NCBI GenBank assembly: GCA_963838835.1 | Contig: CAWITA010000014.1 | Span: 1 to 64,000 of the forward strand | Length of the DNA stretch: 64,000 nt | Reading direction: 5' to 3' | Source of the DNA: Bog-473 sp963838835 | Lineage (GTDB): Bacteria > Actinomycetota > Acidimicrobiia > Acidimicrobiales > RAAP-2 | Shown: positions 52,915 to 63,666 of the stretch, piece after piece | Position numbering within the stretch: position 1 is the first letter of the stretch | How the letters are laid out: each line of letters opens with the position of its first letter | Program-made: the position numbers and the translations under genes | Notes under the pieces: generated by a model | The model's input: only the letters and a program-made list of their open reading frames with translations | What the model was told of the DNA's origin: nothing | Database searches by the model: none

Positions 52915-54343
52915 GTGGTCGAGTCCGTGCCGGCGGCGATGGCGTTGGCACCCAACGCCATCGGTCCCAACCTCGGTGCGGAGCTCGGGCGCGACGCCGA
53001 GGCGCGGCCTGGCGTCGAATCGATGCGGACCGGCCTGGTGCAGGCGGGGCCGCTGGCCGCCGCGGGCGTGCTGGCCAACGGCGCCAGTGTCGTTCTCACC
53101 GTCGCCCTGGCCCGCCTCCTGGCGCCCCACGGCTACGGGGTGCTGAACCAGCTGACGGGGCTGTACCTCATTCTCTCCATGCCGGGGTCGGCGGTCGTGG
53201 TGGCCGTCGTGCGGCGGGTGACCATGTGGCACGAGGACGGCAGCGGCCACCTGGTGCGGCGCTGGGCGGGACGCGTGCACCGGCAGGGCACCATGCTGGT
53301 GTTGGCGTGGGCGGCGATCGTCTTCGCCAGCCGCCACGGGGTCGCCGTGCTGCTCAACCAGCAGAGCGGCATCGGCATCGCCGCCATCCTGACCGCCGCC
53401 GCGTTCTTCGTGCTCCTCTCGCTCGACCGCGGCCTCCTGCAGGCCCACCGCAGCTACCAGCCGCTGGCGGTCAATCTCGTGGTGGAGGCGAGCGTGCGCG
53501 TGGCCGCGGTGCTGATCCTGGTGGGGGCCGGCTTCGGTCCCTCCGGTGCTGCGGTGGGCGTCCTCTTGGGCGAGATCGCCGCAACGGCACACGCCCGCTA
53601 CGCGGCGGTGCGGGCGTGGTCGGGCGGGAAGGGCCCGCGCGGCACGCCCGGCCGGAGGCTGGGCGGCGGCCGTGCGTCCCGATCCGGTGCTGGCCGGCGG
53701 CGCGACGGAGCGACGCACGGTGGCGCTCGACCTGGTCGTGGCCTCCGTGTCGTTGTCCATGGTGGCGGTGCTGCAGAACGTCGACGTCCTGCTGGTCGGG
53801 CGGGACAATCCGAGCCACAGCGGTGCGTACGCCGCGGTGTCGGTGACGAGCAAGGCGATCGTGTTCGGCGCCATCGTCCTGGGCGGCTACCTGCTGCCCG
53901 AGGCGGCCATCCGCTGGCGCCAGGGCGGCCACGCGCTGCGCCAGCTGGCCGTGGTGCTCGTCTTGCTGGCGGTCCCCTCCGTGCTCCTCTTGGGTCTCGC
54001 ACTGGCGGCGCCGAAGGAGCTGCTCGAGCTGCTGTTCCATCACGAGTACACCTCCGCGGCCGACGCCCTCGCCCCGCTGGTGATGGCCATGATCTTGTTG
54101 AGCGTGTCGGTCGTCCTGACCATGTACCTCCTCGCCATCGGCCGGCGCTGGGTGGCCGGGGCGCTGGTCGCGGGGGCGGCCGCGCTGACGGCAGCCCTGG
54201 TCCAGGTCCACGGCGCGCCGCGGGCGACCGCGCTCGTCGACCTGGCGGTCCAGGCCGCTGTGCTCCTGGTGATCGTCATCGGCTTCACGTTGGTCCACCG
54301 GGTCCACCGGGTCCACCGGGTCGGGAGCGGGCCGCAGGGCTAA
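52915..54343 (+). pseudogene. MOP-superfamily polysaccharide flippase (Wzx/MATE-like), frameshifted
   Basis: The first frame encodes helices such as 'AGVLANGASVVLTVALARLL', 'LTGLYLILSMPGSAVVVAVV' and 'NLVVEASVRVAAVLILVGAG'. The frame shifts by +1 between about 53630 and 53665 and continues with 'LAGGATERRTVALDLVVASV', 'AAVSVTSKAIVFGAIVLGGY' and 'MAMILLSVSVVLTMYLLAIG'. The repaired protein has 475 residues and about 12 to 14 helices, normal for lipid-linked-glycan flippases, which move the assembled unit across the membrane. A tandem 9-base repeat (54292-54320) encodes (VHR)3 at the C-terminus. Length, hydrophobicity and context are all normal, so a sequence error is likely. Confidence 0.75.
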
Positions 54344-54352
54344 CCTGACTTC

Positions 54353-55568
54353 ATGGGTGACGAACCGGGGCCCGTCGTCGCCCCGCCCGGTGCCGGGCGC
54401 CAGCCGGACGACGTGCCCTCCGACGTGCGCGTGCTGACCTCGATCGCCGACGCGGCGGGTATCCGGCGCATCCACTTCGTCGCCTGGCGGGACCTGGACG
54501 ACCCCGAGGCGGGCGGGTCCGAGCTCCACGCCCACATGATCGCCTCCCTGTGGGCCGAAGCGGGCCTCGATGTCACCTTCCGCACCTCCGGCCGTGCCCG
54601 GCGCGCCCGCCGTGTTGACCCGCGACGGGTACCGGGTGTTCCGACGTTCGGGGCGCTACGCCGTCTTTCCCGGGGCGGCCTGGGAGGGGCTCCGCATGGG
54701 CTACCGGCCGGGCGACGCCCTGGTCGAGATCTGGAATGGTATGCCGTTCTTCTCGCCGCTGTGGTACCGGGGCCCGCGCGTCGTCTTCCTACATCACGTC
54801 CACACCGAGATGTGGGGCATGGTGCTGCCGTCCACCCTGGCCCGCGTGGGCGATCTGGTGGAGCGCCGCATCGCGCCGCGGTTCTACCGCTCGAGCCGCA
54901 TCGTCACGTTGTCCGAGTCGTCGCGGGCGGAGATCGTGGAGATGCTGGCCCTTCCCTCGAGTCGGGTGACGGTGGCCCCGCCGGGGATCGACGCGCGCTA
55001 CACGCCTGGCGGGGTGCGGTCGCCCACCCCCCTGGTGGTGGCAGTGGGGCGGCTGGTGCCGGTGAAGCGCTTCGACGCGTTGCTTCGGGCGCTGAGCAAG
55101 GTGAAAGTGGACCAGCCCGACCTTCGGGCAGTCATCATCGGAGAGGGGTACGAGCGCCCCGCCCTCGAAGCGCGGCGCGACGAGCTGGGGGCGACCGACT
55201 GGGTGAGCCTGCCGGGGCGCGTCAGTGACGAGGAGCTGGTCTCTTGGTACCGGCGGGCCTGGGTGGTGGCGAGTAGCTCGCAGCGGGAGGGCTGGGGCAT
55301 GACGCTGACCGAGGCGGCGGCCTGCGGCACTCCCAGCGTGGCCACCGCCATCGCGGGCCACACCGACGCCGTGATCGACGGTGAATCTGGCTTGCTGGTG
55401 GACGAGGTGGATGAGCTGCCCGCCGCGCTCGGGCGTGTGCTGGGTGACGAAGTGCTGCGGAGCCGCCTCGCCAAGGGTGCGCTGGCCCGGTCCCGCTGGT
55501 TCACCTGGGGTGCCACCGCGCGGCGCGCCTTGGAGGCCCTGGCGGAGGAGGCGAAACCGGGGTCCTGA
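54353..55568 (+). pseudogene. GT4-family glycosyltransferase, frameshifted
   Basis: The N-terminal 'IHFVAWRDLDDPEAGGSELH' with 'MIASLWAEAGLDVTFRT' is the acceptor domain start of GT4 enzymes. An extra base at GG 54590-54591 shifts the frame. Repair gives 'VLTRDGYRVFRRSGRYAVFP', 'DALVEIWNGMPFFSPLW', 'VVFLHHVHTEMWGM' and the donor domain 'VVAVGRLVPVKRFDALLRAL', 'SQREGWGMTLTEAAACGTPS' with the EGWG/Glu donor-site motif. The repaired length is 404 residues. It is a cytoplasmic, GDP- or UDP-sugar-dependent enzyme that elongates a lipid-linked glycan. The gene starts 10 bp after the flippase and ends 93 bp from the converging AftD gene. Confidence 0.8.
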
Positions 55569-55661
55569 GCGGCCGGCCGGGAACCCGCCCGCGGGTCGTC
55601 CTCGGCGGCGGGCGTGTCCCCGAGATCATCGACGGGGTCGGGAGAGATCACCGACGGGGCG

Positions 55662-58600
55662 TTATTGGTCCGCCAGAACGGGCGGCGGGTCGGTCCGAGG
55701 TCGTCCGTCCGCGACTGGCGCGGCCGGCCCGGCCGGCGGAATCGCTCCCTGTGTCGCCTCGGCCCGCATGGCGCGCCGACCGAGCGGCTTCTTGACCCGC
55801 AGGCCGAGGCCGGAGATGACGGCGTCGGCGAGCAGGAGCGCGACGCCGACCCAGATGAGGTTGCCGGCGTGGATGAACGACCCCGCCCAGTTGGACCCGG
55901 GCAGGTAGTGGTGCACGTTCTGCCCCTGCACCACGTTGACGCACCCCGCCACGACGAACCCGATCCCTCCCACGGTGGCGAGGGCACGCGCCCACGGGAC
56001 GAGGAGCCCCACGAGCACCACCCCGGCCACGACGAGCGCGGCGAGCGGCGGGACGACCAGGGCCGTGACGCCCCCGGTCAGGGCGCCGATGAGCAACGCC
56101 CTCGGGAAACGCAGCCAGCCGCGTTGGCGTTCGTCCCTGGGCGGCGGTGCCCCGGGAAACGCCAGGGTGGCGGCGTCGAAGGGCGATCCGGGTCGTTCCG
56201 GCGCGTCGGGTCCGGACGCCCCGCGCAGGCGGCGCGGCAGACGGGCCCGCACGCCGCGTCGCCACCGCGCGGGCAGGAAGCCGACGACGAGACAGAAGAG
56301 CAACGTGGCCCCCGACACGGCCAACGCGGCCCAGACCTCGCGCTGGGGGGTCCAGGTGAGCTCGACGGTGAACCCGGGTCCGCCCAGCGCGTGGAGGTCG
56401 GGGGCCGTGACGTGCCACCCGTTGGCGAAGGCGTCCACCAGCTGGGGTGGCCCGAGGTTCACCGGATGCGATCCCGCCGACGCGTCGGGTCCGGGCTCGG
56501 CCACCGCCTGCCAGCCCTTGTTGATGCTCTGACCGAGGACGAGCTCGAAGGGCTCGGTCGCGCCGGTGACGTCCACGCCGTGGCTGTCGATGTGCGAGGA
56601 GGTCGCCGTGACGGTCGGGGCCGGGCCGGGTTGCGTCGCGGCGACCTGGGGCGTCCCCGCCGTCGTCGGGAACACAGCGGGTCCCGCGCCACCCCCGGCC
56701 GCGGAGTCCAGGACGAGCTGGTCGATGTTCCAGCCGGTGCAGGTGGTCGGGGCGCTGGCGCACGGCGGATTGTGCCCCACCGCCGTCTGCACGACGTGGG
56801 GGCCGGCGCTCAACGTGATCCCCTTGGCGTCGGGCCCGCACGGGATCAGCTGCGCCTCACCGTTGTCGAGCGCATGCTCGCTGGATCCGACGACAGCGAC
56901 GTCGATCGGCCGGCCGTCGATCGAGAGGAGGTTCGAGACGCACGTCCCGGGTAGGTCGGCCGGCGTCGGTGCCGACCGGACACCGGGGATGCCCACCTCG
57001 GCGACGCCGATGGGCAGCGCCAGCGGACCCGCCGAGTAGTAGTTCGCCGCGTACTCCGGCCGGATGGCCGTGAAGGTGAGGACGAAGTGCGAGCCGGTCA
57101 CGGGCGCGAAGGAGACGGGCACCGTGGTCACTGCGCCGGGGACCGTGCTGTCGGCGATGGGCGGCAGCGCCACCGTGCGCACCTGGGTGCCCGAGGTGAC
57201 GGTCATGGCGGTGGGCACCGAATGGCGGCCGTCGGCGATCACCTGCAGCGTGAGCCCGTGCAGCGACTGCGGCTTGGTCAGGTCGTAAGTGAGGGTGGAG
57301 CCGATCTGGGCGTTGGTCCCGAGGCCCGGCTGCCACGCCGTCGCGTCGTCCCCGTCGAGCGTGGCCGACGCGGTGGCCTGCAGGTCGCCGGGGAGCCGCC
57401 CCGAGGAGTAGGCGGCGACGAGCCCGGTGGACGCCGCCGGGGTGCGTCCGACGAGCCGGTCGATCTCGTCGTCGGGAATGAGGGCCGAGAGGCTGGCCGC
57501 GCCCGACAGGGTGAAGGTGCGGGCGGTGGGCAGGGTGAACGCGCGCGTGATCGTCGTCTCGGGGTCGCTGCGCGGCGGGAACTGGGAGGTCCGCTCGCGC
57601 GTCATCACGACGCTGAGGCGGTCGGCGGCGGACGCACTGCCGAGCGTCGTCAGCATCTGCGTCGGCATCTGGATGACCTGGCGCACCTGCTGACCCGGAA
57701 TCTCGATCTCGGCGAAGCCGACGGCGGAGGCCGACGTGGGCGACGCCGTGTTGTCGGTGGTGCCGTCGAGGGTCACCCGCAGCGTGTGGAACGTGCGCGA
57801 CGGGAAGGTCAGGGTCTGGCCACTGGTGAGGTGGGAGGCGGGCGTCAACCGTTCGCGCACGGGGTCCTTGCCGTCGAAGGTGAGGGTGACCGCCGACACC
57901 CAGCGGGCGCGATCGCCCCGCTGGGGCTGGACCAGGGTGATGTGATCGGTGGTGACCGGGTTGGAGAACTGGGCCTGCCACCACTGGCCCGCCGGGTCGG
58001 GCACGAACGTGCCGGTGATCCACGCCGTGTCGAAGTTGTCGTCGATCGCGCTGTAGGCCTGGTCCTCGGGCGTGTAGGAGACGGAGTTGCCGTAGCTGCT
58101 CGCGCGTGACGTTGACCGCGCCGACGTAGGTTGCGTACGTCTTGCTCGAGATGCCCGTACCCGGGAAGAGCTCGATCGGGCTGTCGCTGAGGTCGGTCTT
58201 GGCCGGGTTCTCGTTCGGTGTCTCGGTGTAACCGGCGTTGGCGGTGAGCGTGTCCCAGCGGAACGCCTGCTTGCGATTGGTGTCGGTGAGCACGAGCTGC
58301 GCACCCTGCGAGGCCAGGGTGCGCAGGCGGGATGGGTCCTTGGCCAGGGTGCCGGCGTAGTAGACGGCGCTGTCGGTGTTCAACAGTCCGAGACCGGCGA
58401 GGTTGTTGAGGCCGGTGGCGTCGCCCTCCATGACGACGGCCCCGGTGTCCGACTCGCCCCGGAGCATGGGCCGCGGGTTGGGCACGGTGTAGGTGACGAT
58501 GGGGGAGGGCCAGCCGACGTTGCCCGGCTCCGAGAGGTCTTGTTCGTTCAAGGTCGAGTCGATCGACACGTTGGGCCGCGGGGTGCCGAACGACAACGGG

Positions 58601-60360
58601 TCGGTCAGGCCGAGTGGCGTCTGTTGGAGCTGCAGGGCGAGCAGCTGCGGTTGCGGCACCCCGTAGCGCTCGTACTGCTGGTCGTATTCCACCATCAGGT
58701 CCCCCGCACCCATCAGGCGGGCCATGGGTGCCAGGGCGTTCATGTTGGCCGTGCCGTCTTGGAGCGGCCCGTCGGTCGCGTAGAGCGTGTCGGCGGTGGC
58801 GATGGAGCCCATGATCTGCTGCTCCCGGGTCACGAAGTCCCGGTTGAGCAGCGCCGGCTGGGGCGTGTCCACCGTGTCGCCCCACCGGTACGCGGCGAAG
58901 TCGTTGCCCGGGATGGCGAAGACCCGGGTGCCGGGGTGGGTCGCGTTGAGGTGGTTGATCGCCGCCACCTCGTAGGAGGGCAGTGCAGCGGGCTGGGTGA
59001 AGTTGTTGGCGATGGTGTCGCCGAGGAAGAGGGAGGGGTTGTTGGCCACGACGAGCCCCGCCACGAGCACGGCGGTGACGAGACCGGTGACGGAGATGCG
59101 GTTCCACAAGGCGGTGAGGCCGCTGGCGAGCAGCATGGCGAGCGCGAGCAGCACGAGTGGGGTGGCCCGATCGGTGGAGCGAAGGGCGAGGCCGGCCGTC
59201 GTGTCGGTCATGAAGGCCTTGAGCTGGCGGCCGATCACCGTCGGGTTGGAGTAGGGAAAAGGCCCCACCGAGAGCACCAGCCCCACGAAGAGGAGGACCA
59301 GGAAATAGGCGCGCTCGCGCCAGCGCACGAACGCCGCCGCCACCAGCGCGACCACCGGCACGGCGTACGAGGTCGCCAGCAGGGCGATGTCCTGGGTGTA
59401 GCGGATGGCCGCGTTGGTCCAGGGGCCGGTGTGGTCGGTGCCGTAGAAGTACCAGTAGCCGAGCCCGCGGAGGATGTCGGCGGGGTTGGAGGTGGCCGAG
59501 GTCGAGGGAACGGTCTCGGTGAACTTGAGGACGTTGACGCCGTAGGCCGCCTCCACCTCGAGGCCCGCGATCCACCAGAGGCAGGCCCCCAAGGTCAAGA
59601 CGCCGATGCGCAGCCCCGTCCCGAGCGCCCGCCGCCAGGTCGCCTCGCGCAGCACGACCACGGCGTAGAGGAGCCACAGGACGGGGGCCACGCCGACGTA
59701 GATGATGGAGCTGGCGTTGATCCCGCTCACGAGCGCCACGACGACCGCGAAGAGAGCCGGTTCGCGCCAGCCGCCCCGGCGCAGCGCGACGATGGTGAGT
59801 CCCAGCATGACGGGCAGGCCGGCCCAGGGCAGCAGGATGACCGAGATCCGGCCGGCGTACTGGAGGAAATAGGGCGAGAGCATGTACGCCAGGGCGGCCG
59901 CCGCCGGTCCCGGGCCCCGCAGCCCGAGGATGCGCGAGAGGTAGAGGATGCCGAGCCCGGCGGCGAAGAGGATGGAGCCGAGCCACAGGCGCTGCGCCAC
60001 CCAGACCGGCACGCCGACCAGGTGGAAGACGGCGAAGAAGGGACCCATGGGCAGCAGGTAGCCGATGTACTGGTGGTTGATCGTCCCGAGACCCACCGAG
60101 GGGTTCCACATGAACGCGACCTGGCTGAGGAACCGGGTCGGATCGAGATACAGGTAGGTCTTCGTGTCCGGGGTGACGACGCCGGGCCGCACCGCCAGCA
60201 GCGGGACGTAGGCGAAGCCGGCCACCACGGCCGCCCCCCCGATCCACCACCAGCGCCCCCCGGTCCCGAGGAGCGGCTTCCGTCGTTGCCGGGTGGCATG
60301 CCGCCCTTGCCTGGTGGCATGCCGCCCCCGGGGGGCGGTGACGGTGAGGGTGGTGGTCAT
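55662..60360 (-). pseudogene. AftD-like alpha-(1->3)-arabinofuranosyltransferase (DUF3367), frameshifted
   Basis: The product is about 1,566 residues with two frames joined near 58101-58106, where one CG unit is missing from a (CG)n run. The N-terminal GT-C part has 'GVVTPDTKTYLYLDPTRFLS' as the catalytic loop and many helices to about residue 480. The middle soluble region includes 'RTDRATPLVLL'-type 'RSTDRATPLVLLALAMLLAS' and, after the repair, an F5/8-type carbohydrate-binding domain ('SAIDDNFDTAWITGTFV', 'DHITLVQPQRGDRARWVSA'). Helices return near the C-terminus ('LFCLVVGFLPARWRRG', 'ALVVAGVVLVGLLVPWARAL'). AftD branches arabinan in mycobacteria; here the glycan need not be arabinogalactan. 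The start ATG at 60360 is followed by a short tandem repeat encoding (RHATRQ)2. Confidence 0.8.
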
Positions 60361-60475
60361 GAAGGGGTCAGAAGGTCGCCGGGTAGTGTAAGCAGGCAGC
60401 GCCACGCCGGCGTGTCATGCGAAGGGAGGCGCCCGTGGCCACCAGCACCGAGAGCCGCCTGGAGGCCGCCGGCTG

Positions 60476-61096
60476 ATGCTGGCCGTCGGCCTGACCGGCG
60501 GCATCGGCTCGGGGAAGTCGGCCGTCGCCGACCTGCTCGTCGAACGAGGCGCCGTCCTCATCGACGCCGACCGGGTGGCCCGCGAGGTGGTCGCACCGGG
60601 TGGCCCCGCCTACGGGCCGCTCGTCGAGCGCTTCGGCCCGGGCATCCTCGCACCGGACGGGACCATCGACCGCAAGGCGCTGGCGGCGGTGGCGTTCGCC
60701 GACGAGGACACCCGGCTGGAGCTGAACGCCATCACCCACCCGGCGATCGGTGTCGCCATGATCGAGGCGCGGCGCGCGCTCGAGGACACCGACCACATCG
60801 TCATCCTGGCCATCCCGCTGCTGACCGCCGCGCACCGCGACACGGTGGGGCTGGACAAGGTGGTCGTGGTGGACTGCCCGACGGACATCGCGCTCGAGCG
60901 CCTGGTGTCCCAGCGCGGCTTCGACCGGGCCGACGCCGAGGCCCGCATCCGGTCCCAGGTCTCTCGCGAGGAGCGGCTCAAAGAGGCGGACTACGTCGTC
61001 GACAACTCGGGTGACCGGTCCATGCTGCAGACCGAGGTGGCCAAGCTGTGGGACTGGCTCGGCGACGAAGCGCCGCCGCGCCGGGCGCAGGCCTGA
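60476..61096 (+). CDS. coaE: dephospho-CoA kinase, 206 aa
   Basis: The P-loop is 'VGLTGGIGSGKSAVADLLVE', followed by 'AVLIDADRVAREVVAPGGPA' (substrate-binding DADxxAR motif) and the lid/CoA region 'GTIDRKALAAVAFADEDTRL', 'LNAITHPAIGVAMI'. 'VVVVDCPTDIALERLVSQRG' and 'DARI.SQ'-type 'AEARIRSQVSREERLKEADY' complete the family. It phosphorylates the ribose 3'-OH of dephospho-CoA, the last step of CoA synthesis. The length is close to E. coli CoaE (206). Mycobacterial CoaE has a long C-terminal extension that is absent here. uvrB follows 33 bp later, the conserved order. Confidence 0.93.
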   Translation: MLAVGLTGGIGSGKSAVADLLVERGAVLIDADRVAREVVAPGGPAYGPLVERFGPGILAPDGTIDRKALAAVAFADEDTRLELNAITHPAIGVAMIEARRALEDTDHIVILAIPLLTAAHRDTVGLDKVVVVDCPTDIALERLVSQRGFDRADAEARIRSQVSREERLKEADYVVDNSGDRSMLQTEVAKLWDWLGDEAPPRRAQA

Positions 61097-61129
61097 ACGG
61101 TCGCACCCCCCGGGTAGCCTCGAAGGGTC

Positions 61130-63169
61130 ATGCCCGAATTCGAGGTCATTTCCCCGTTCAAGCCCTCGGGGGACCAGCCCGGGGCCATCACCGCGCTCGC
61201 GGAGGGTGTCCGACGGGGCGACCGCTACCAGACGCTGCAGGGGATCACCGGTTCGGGGAAGACCGCCACGATCGCCTGGATGATCGAACGGGTGCAACGG
61301 CCGACGCTCATCATCGAGCCCAACAAGTCGCTGGCCGCCCAGCTGTCCTCGGAGCTGCGCGAGCTCTTCCCGAAGAACCGCGTCGAGTTCTTCGTGTCCT
61401 ACTACGACTACTACCAGCCCGAGGCGTACCTGCCCACGACCGACACCTACATCGAGAAGGACTCGTCCATCAACGACGAGATCGACCGCTTGCGCCATGC
61501 CACCACGTCGTCCCTGCTCATGCGGCGAGACGTGATCGTGGTGGCCTCGGTCTCTTGCATCTACGGCCTGGGTTCACCCGACGAGTACCGCGACCGGATC
61601 CTCGGGATCGCGGTCGGCGAACAGCTCGATCAGCGGGTCATGTTGCGGCGCTTGGTGGACCTCCAGTACGCCCGCAACGACGTGAACCTGGTGCGCGGCA
61701 CCTTCCGGGCCCGGGGCGACACGGTGGAGGTCCATCCCGCCTACGAGGAGCAGGCGCTCCGGGTCGAGATGTTCGGCGACACCATCGAGCGCATCGTGCC
61801 CTTCGACGTGCTGACCGGGGAGATGGGCGAGGAGATGGAGGACGTGGCGGTCTACGCCGCCACCCACTACGTCACCGGCGACGACATCATCCAGCGCGCG
61901 GTCGGCACCATCGAGGTGGAGCTACGCGAGCGATTGGCGGAGTTCGAGCGGGAGGGGAAGCTGCTCGAGGCACAGCGCCTGCGCGTCCGCACCGAGCACG
62001 ACCTCGAGATGCTGGCGGAGACGGGCGTGTGCTCCGGGGTCGAGAATTACAGCCGGCATCTCGACGGGCGAGCACCGGGGGAGACCCCCTACACCCTGCT
62101 CGATTTCTTCCCCAAGGACTACCTGTGCGTGATCGACGAGAGCCACGTGGCCGTCCCCCAACTGCACGGTCAGTACGCCGGCGACCGCTCCCGCAAGGAC
62201 GTCCTCGTCGAGCACGGCTTTCGCCTCCCCTCCGCCAAGGACAACCGCCCGCTGCGCTTCGACGAGTTCGTCGACCGGGTGCCCCAAGCCGTCTTCGTGT
62301 CGGCGACACCGAGTTCGTTCGAGCTCGAGCACTCGGCCCAGATCGTCGAGCAGGTGATCCGGCCCACGGGCCTGGTCGACCCCGAGGTGACGGTCATGCC
62401 CACCAAGGGCCAGGTGGACGACCTGCTGGCCCGCATCGCCCGGACGGTGGGGGCGGGCGGGCGCGTCCTGGTGACGACGCTGACCAAGAAGATGGCCGAG
62501 GACTTGACCGACTACCTGGCCGACGCCGGGGTCCGGGTCCAGTACCTGCACTCGGACGTCGACACCATCACGCGGATCGAGATCCTGCGCGAGTTGCGAC
62601 TGGGGACGATCGACGTCCTGGTCGGCATCAACCTCCTGCGCGAGGGTCTCGACCTGCCCGAGGTGGCGCTGGTCGCCATCTTGGACGCCGACAAGGAGGG
62701 GTTTCTGCGCTCCGCCTCCTCGCTCATCCAAACCATGGGACGGGCCGCCAGAAACGTCGACGGCATGGTCGTCCTGTACGCCGACACGGTGACCGACTCC
62801 ATGCGGGAGGCCGTCTCGGTGACCCAGCGCCGCCGCGAGCTCCAGGTGGCTTACAACCGCGAGCACGGGATCGACCCCCAGACCATCCGCAAGTCGGTGA
62901 CCGACATCTTGGAGCGCCTGCGCGGCACCAGCGGCGGGGTCGTCAAGGCGGGACGCAGCCGAGCCGAGGTGCGCAAGAACGCGGCCGTCCGGGGGAACCG
63001 CCGCGCCCCGCTCTTGGCCGAGGGGGACGCCTCGACGCCCGCCGCGGCGATGGAGCTGATGACGCAGCTCGAGTCCGAGATGCGGGCGGCGGCCGCCGAG
63101 CTGCGTTACGAGGAGGCGGCACTCTTGCGAGACGAGATCGCTGAGCTGCGCTCCTCCATTCCCGGTTGA
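61130..63169 (+). CDS. uvrB: excinuclease ABC subunit B, 679 aa
   Basis: The helicase motif I is 'TLQGITGSGKTATIAWMIER'. The beta-hairpin that inserts between DNA strands lies in 'FVSYYDYYQPEAYLPTTDTY', and 'DYLCVIDESHVAVPQLHGQY' is the Walker B region. 'GINLLREGLDLPEVALVAIL' and 'LIQTMGRAARNVDGMVVLYA' are motifs V and VI. The C-terminal UVR domain ('MTQLESEMRAAAAELRYEEA' and 'ALLRDEIAELRSSI') contacts UvrA or UvrC. It handles damage verification in nucleotide-excision repair. All motifs are intact and length is standard. ATG 61130 gives the usual 'MPEFEVISPFKPSGDQPGAI'. Confidence 0.97.
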   Translation: MPEFEVISPFKPSGDQPGAITALAEGVRRGDRYQTLQGITGSGKTATIAWMIERVQRPTLIIEPNKSLAAQLSSELRELFPKNRVEFFVSYYDYYQPEAYLPTTDTYIEKDSSINDEIDRLRHATTSSLLMRRDVIVVASVSCIYGLGSPDEYRDRILGIAVGEQLDQRVMLRRLVDLQYARNDVNLVRGTFRARGDTVEVHPAYEEQALRVEMFGDTIERIVPFDVLTGEMGEEMEDVAVYAATHYVTGDDIIQRAVGTIEVELRERLAEFEREGKLLEAQRLRVRTEHDLEMLAETGVCSGVENYSRHLDGRAPGETPYTLLDFFPKDYLCVIDESHVAVPQLHGQYAGDRSRKDVLVEHGFRLPSAKDNRPLRFDEFVDRVPQAVFVSATPSSFELEHSAQIVEQVIRPTGLVDPEVTVMPTKGQVDDLLARIARTVGAGGRVLVTTLTKKMAEDLTDYLADAGVRVQYLHSDVDTITRIEILRELRLGTIDVLVGINLLREGLDLPEVALVAILDADKEGFLRSASSLIQTMGRAARNVDGMVVLYADTVTDSMREAVSVTQRRRELQVAYNREHGIDPQTIRKSVTDILERLRGTSGGVVKAGRSRAEVRKNAAVRGNRRAPLLAEGDASTPAAAMELMTQLESEMRAAAAELRYEEAALLRDEIAELRSSIPG

Positions 63170-63211
63170 ACGATCCCCGAGGAACGGCGCCCGACGGGTA
63201 ACGTCGCCGCC

Positions 63212-63592
63212 ATGCCCACCACCGACCAGCTGCGAGAGGTCACCGAGCGCTACGCCACCGTCGCGAGCTCCAAGGACGCCGACGCCTACGCCGCCCTCTT
63301 CACGCCCGACGCGGTGCAGGTCGACCCCTACCCGACGGCGCCCAACGTCGGGCGTGACGCCATCCGGGCCTTCATCCAGCGGTCCTTCGACGCCTGCGAG
63401 ACGATGACCTTCGCGCTCACCGACGTCCACCCGGTGGCGGACAAGGCCGCCGCCACCTTCCACATCACGGTGACGCTCGACGGCGGCTCGACCATGCACA
63501 TCCGGGGCGTCGAGATCTTCACGGTCACCGACGAGGGGCTGATCGCAGCCGTCGAGGCCTACTGGGGCGACGAGGACGTGACCTTTGCCTAG
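63212..63592 (+). CDS. NTF2-like (SnoaL/nuclear transport factor 2 fold) protein, 126 aa
   Basis: This is a small cone-shaped alpha+beta fold: 'QLREVTERYATVASSKDADA' is the first helix, then 'YAALFTPDAVQVDPYPTAPN', 'VGRDAIRAFIQRSFDACETM', and 'FTVTDEGLIAAVEAYWGDED' at the end. Family members include ketosteroid isomerases, limonene epoxide hydrolase-like enzymes and many binders of unknown ligand. The Asp in 'QVDPYP' and Asp near 'EAYWGDED' line the pocket in related proteins. It sits between uvrB and uvrA, 42 bp after uvrB, an unusual neighbour for the repair genes. A role in repair is not implied. Confidence 0.8.
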   Translation: MPTTDQLREVTERYATVASSKDADAYAALFTPDAVQVDPYPTAPNVGRDAIRAFIQRSFDACETMTFALTDVHPVADKAAATFHITVTLDGGSTMHIRGVEIFTVTDEGLIAAVEAYWGDEDVTFA

Positions 63593-63666
63593 GTGGCGCC
63601 GGCGGGAGGCGTCGAGCCGGCCCGTGACCGGCCGGGCTTGAGACACCGCGCCGGTATCCTCGACGG

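Noticed and set aside
51847..53874. Minus-strand open frame of 675 codons
   Set aside because: It is antisense to the SGNH and flippase genes, with low-complexity composition.
58540..61014. Plus-strand open frame of 824 codons opposite AftD
   Set aside because: It is antisense to a clear AftD-like gene and runs into coaE in the wrong frame.
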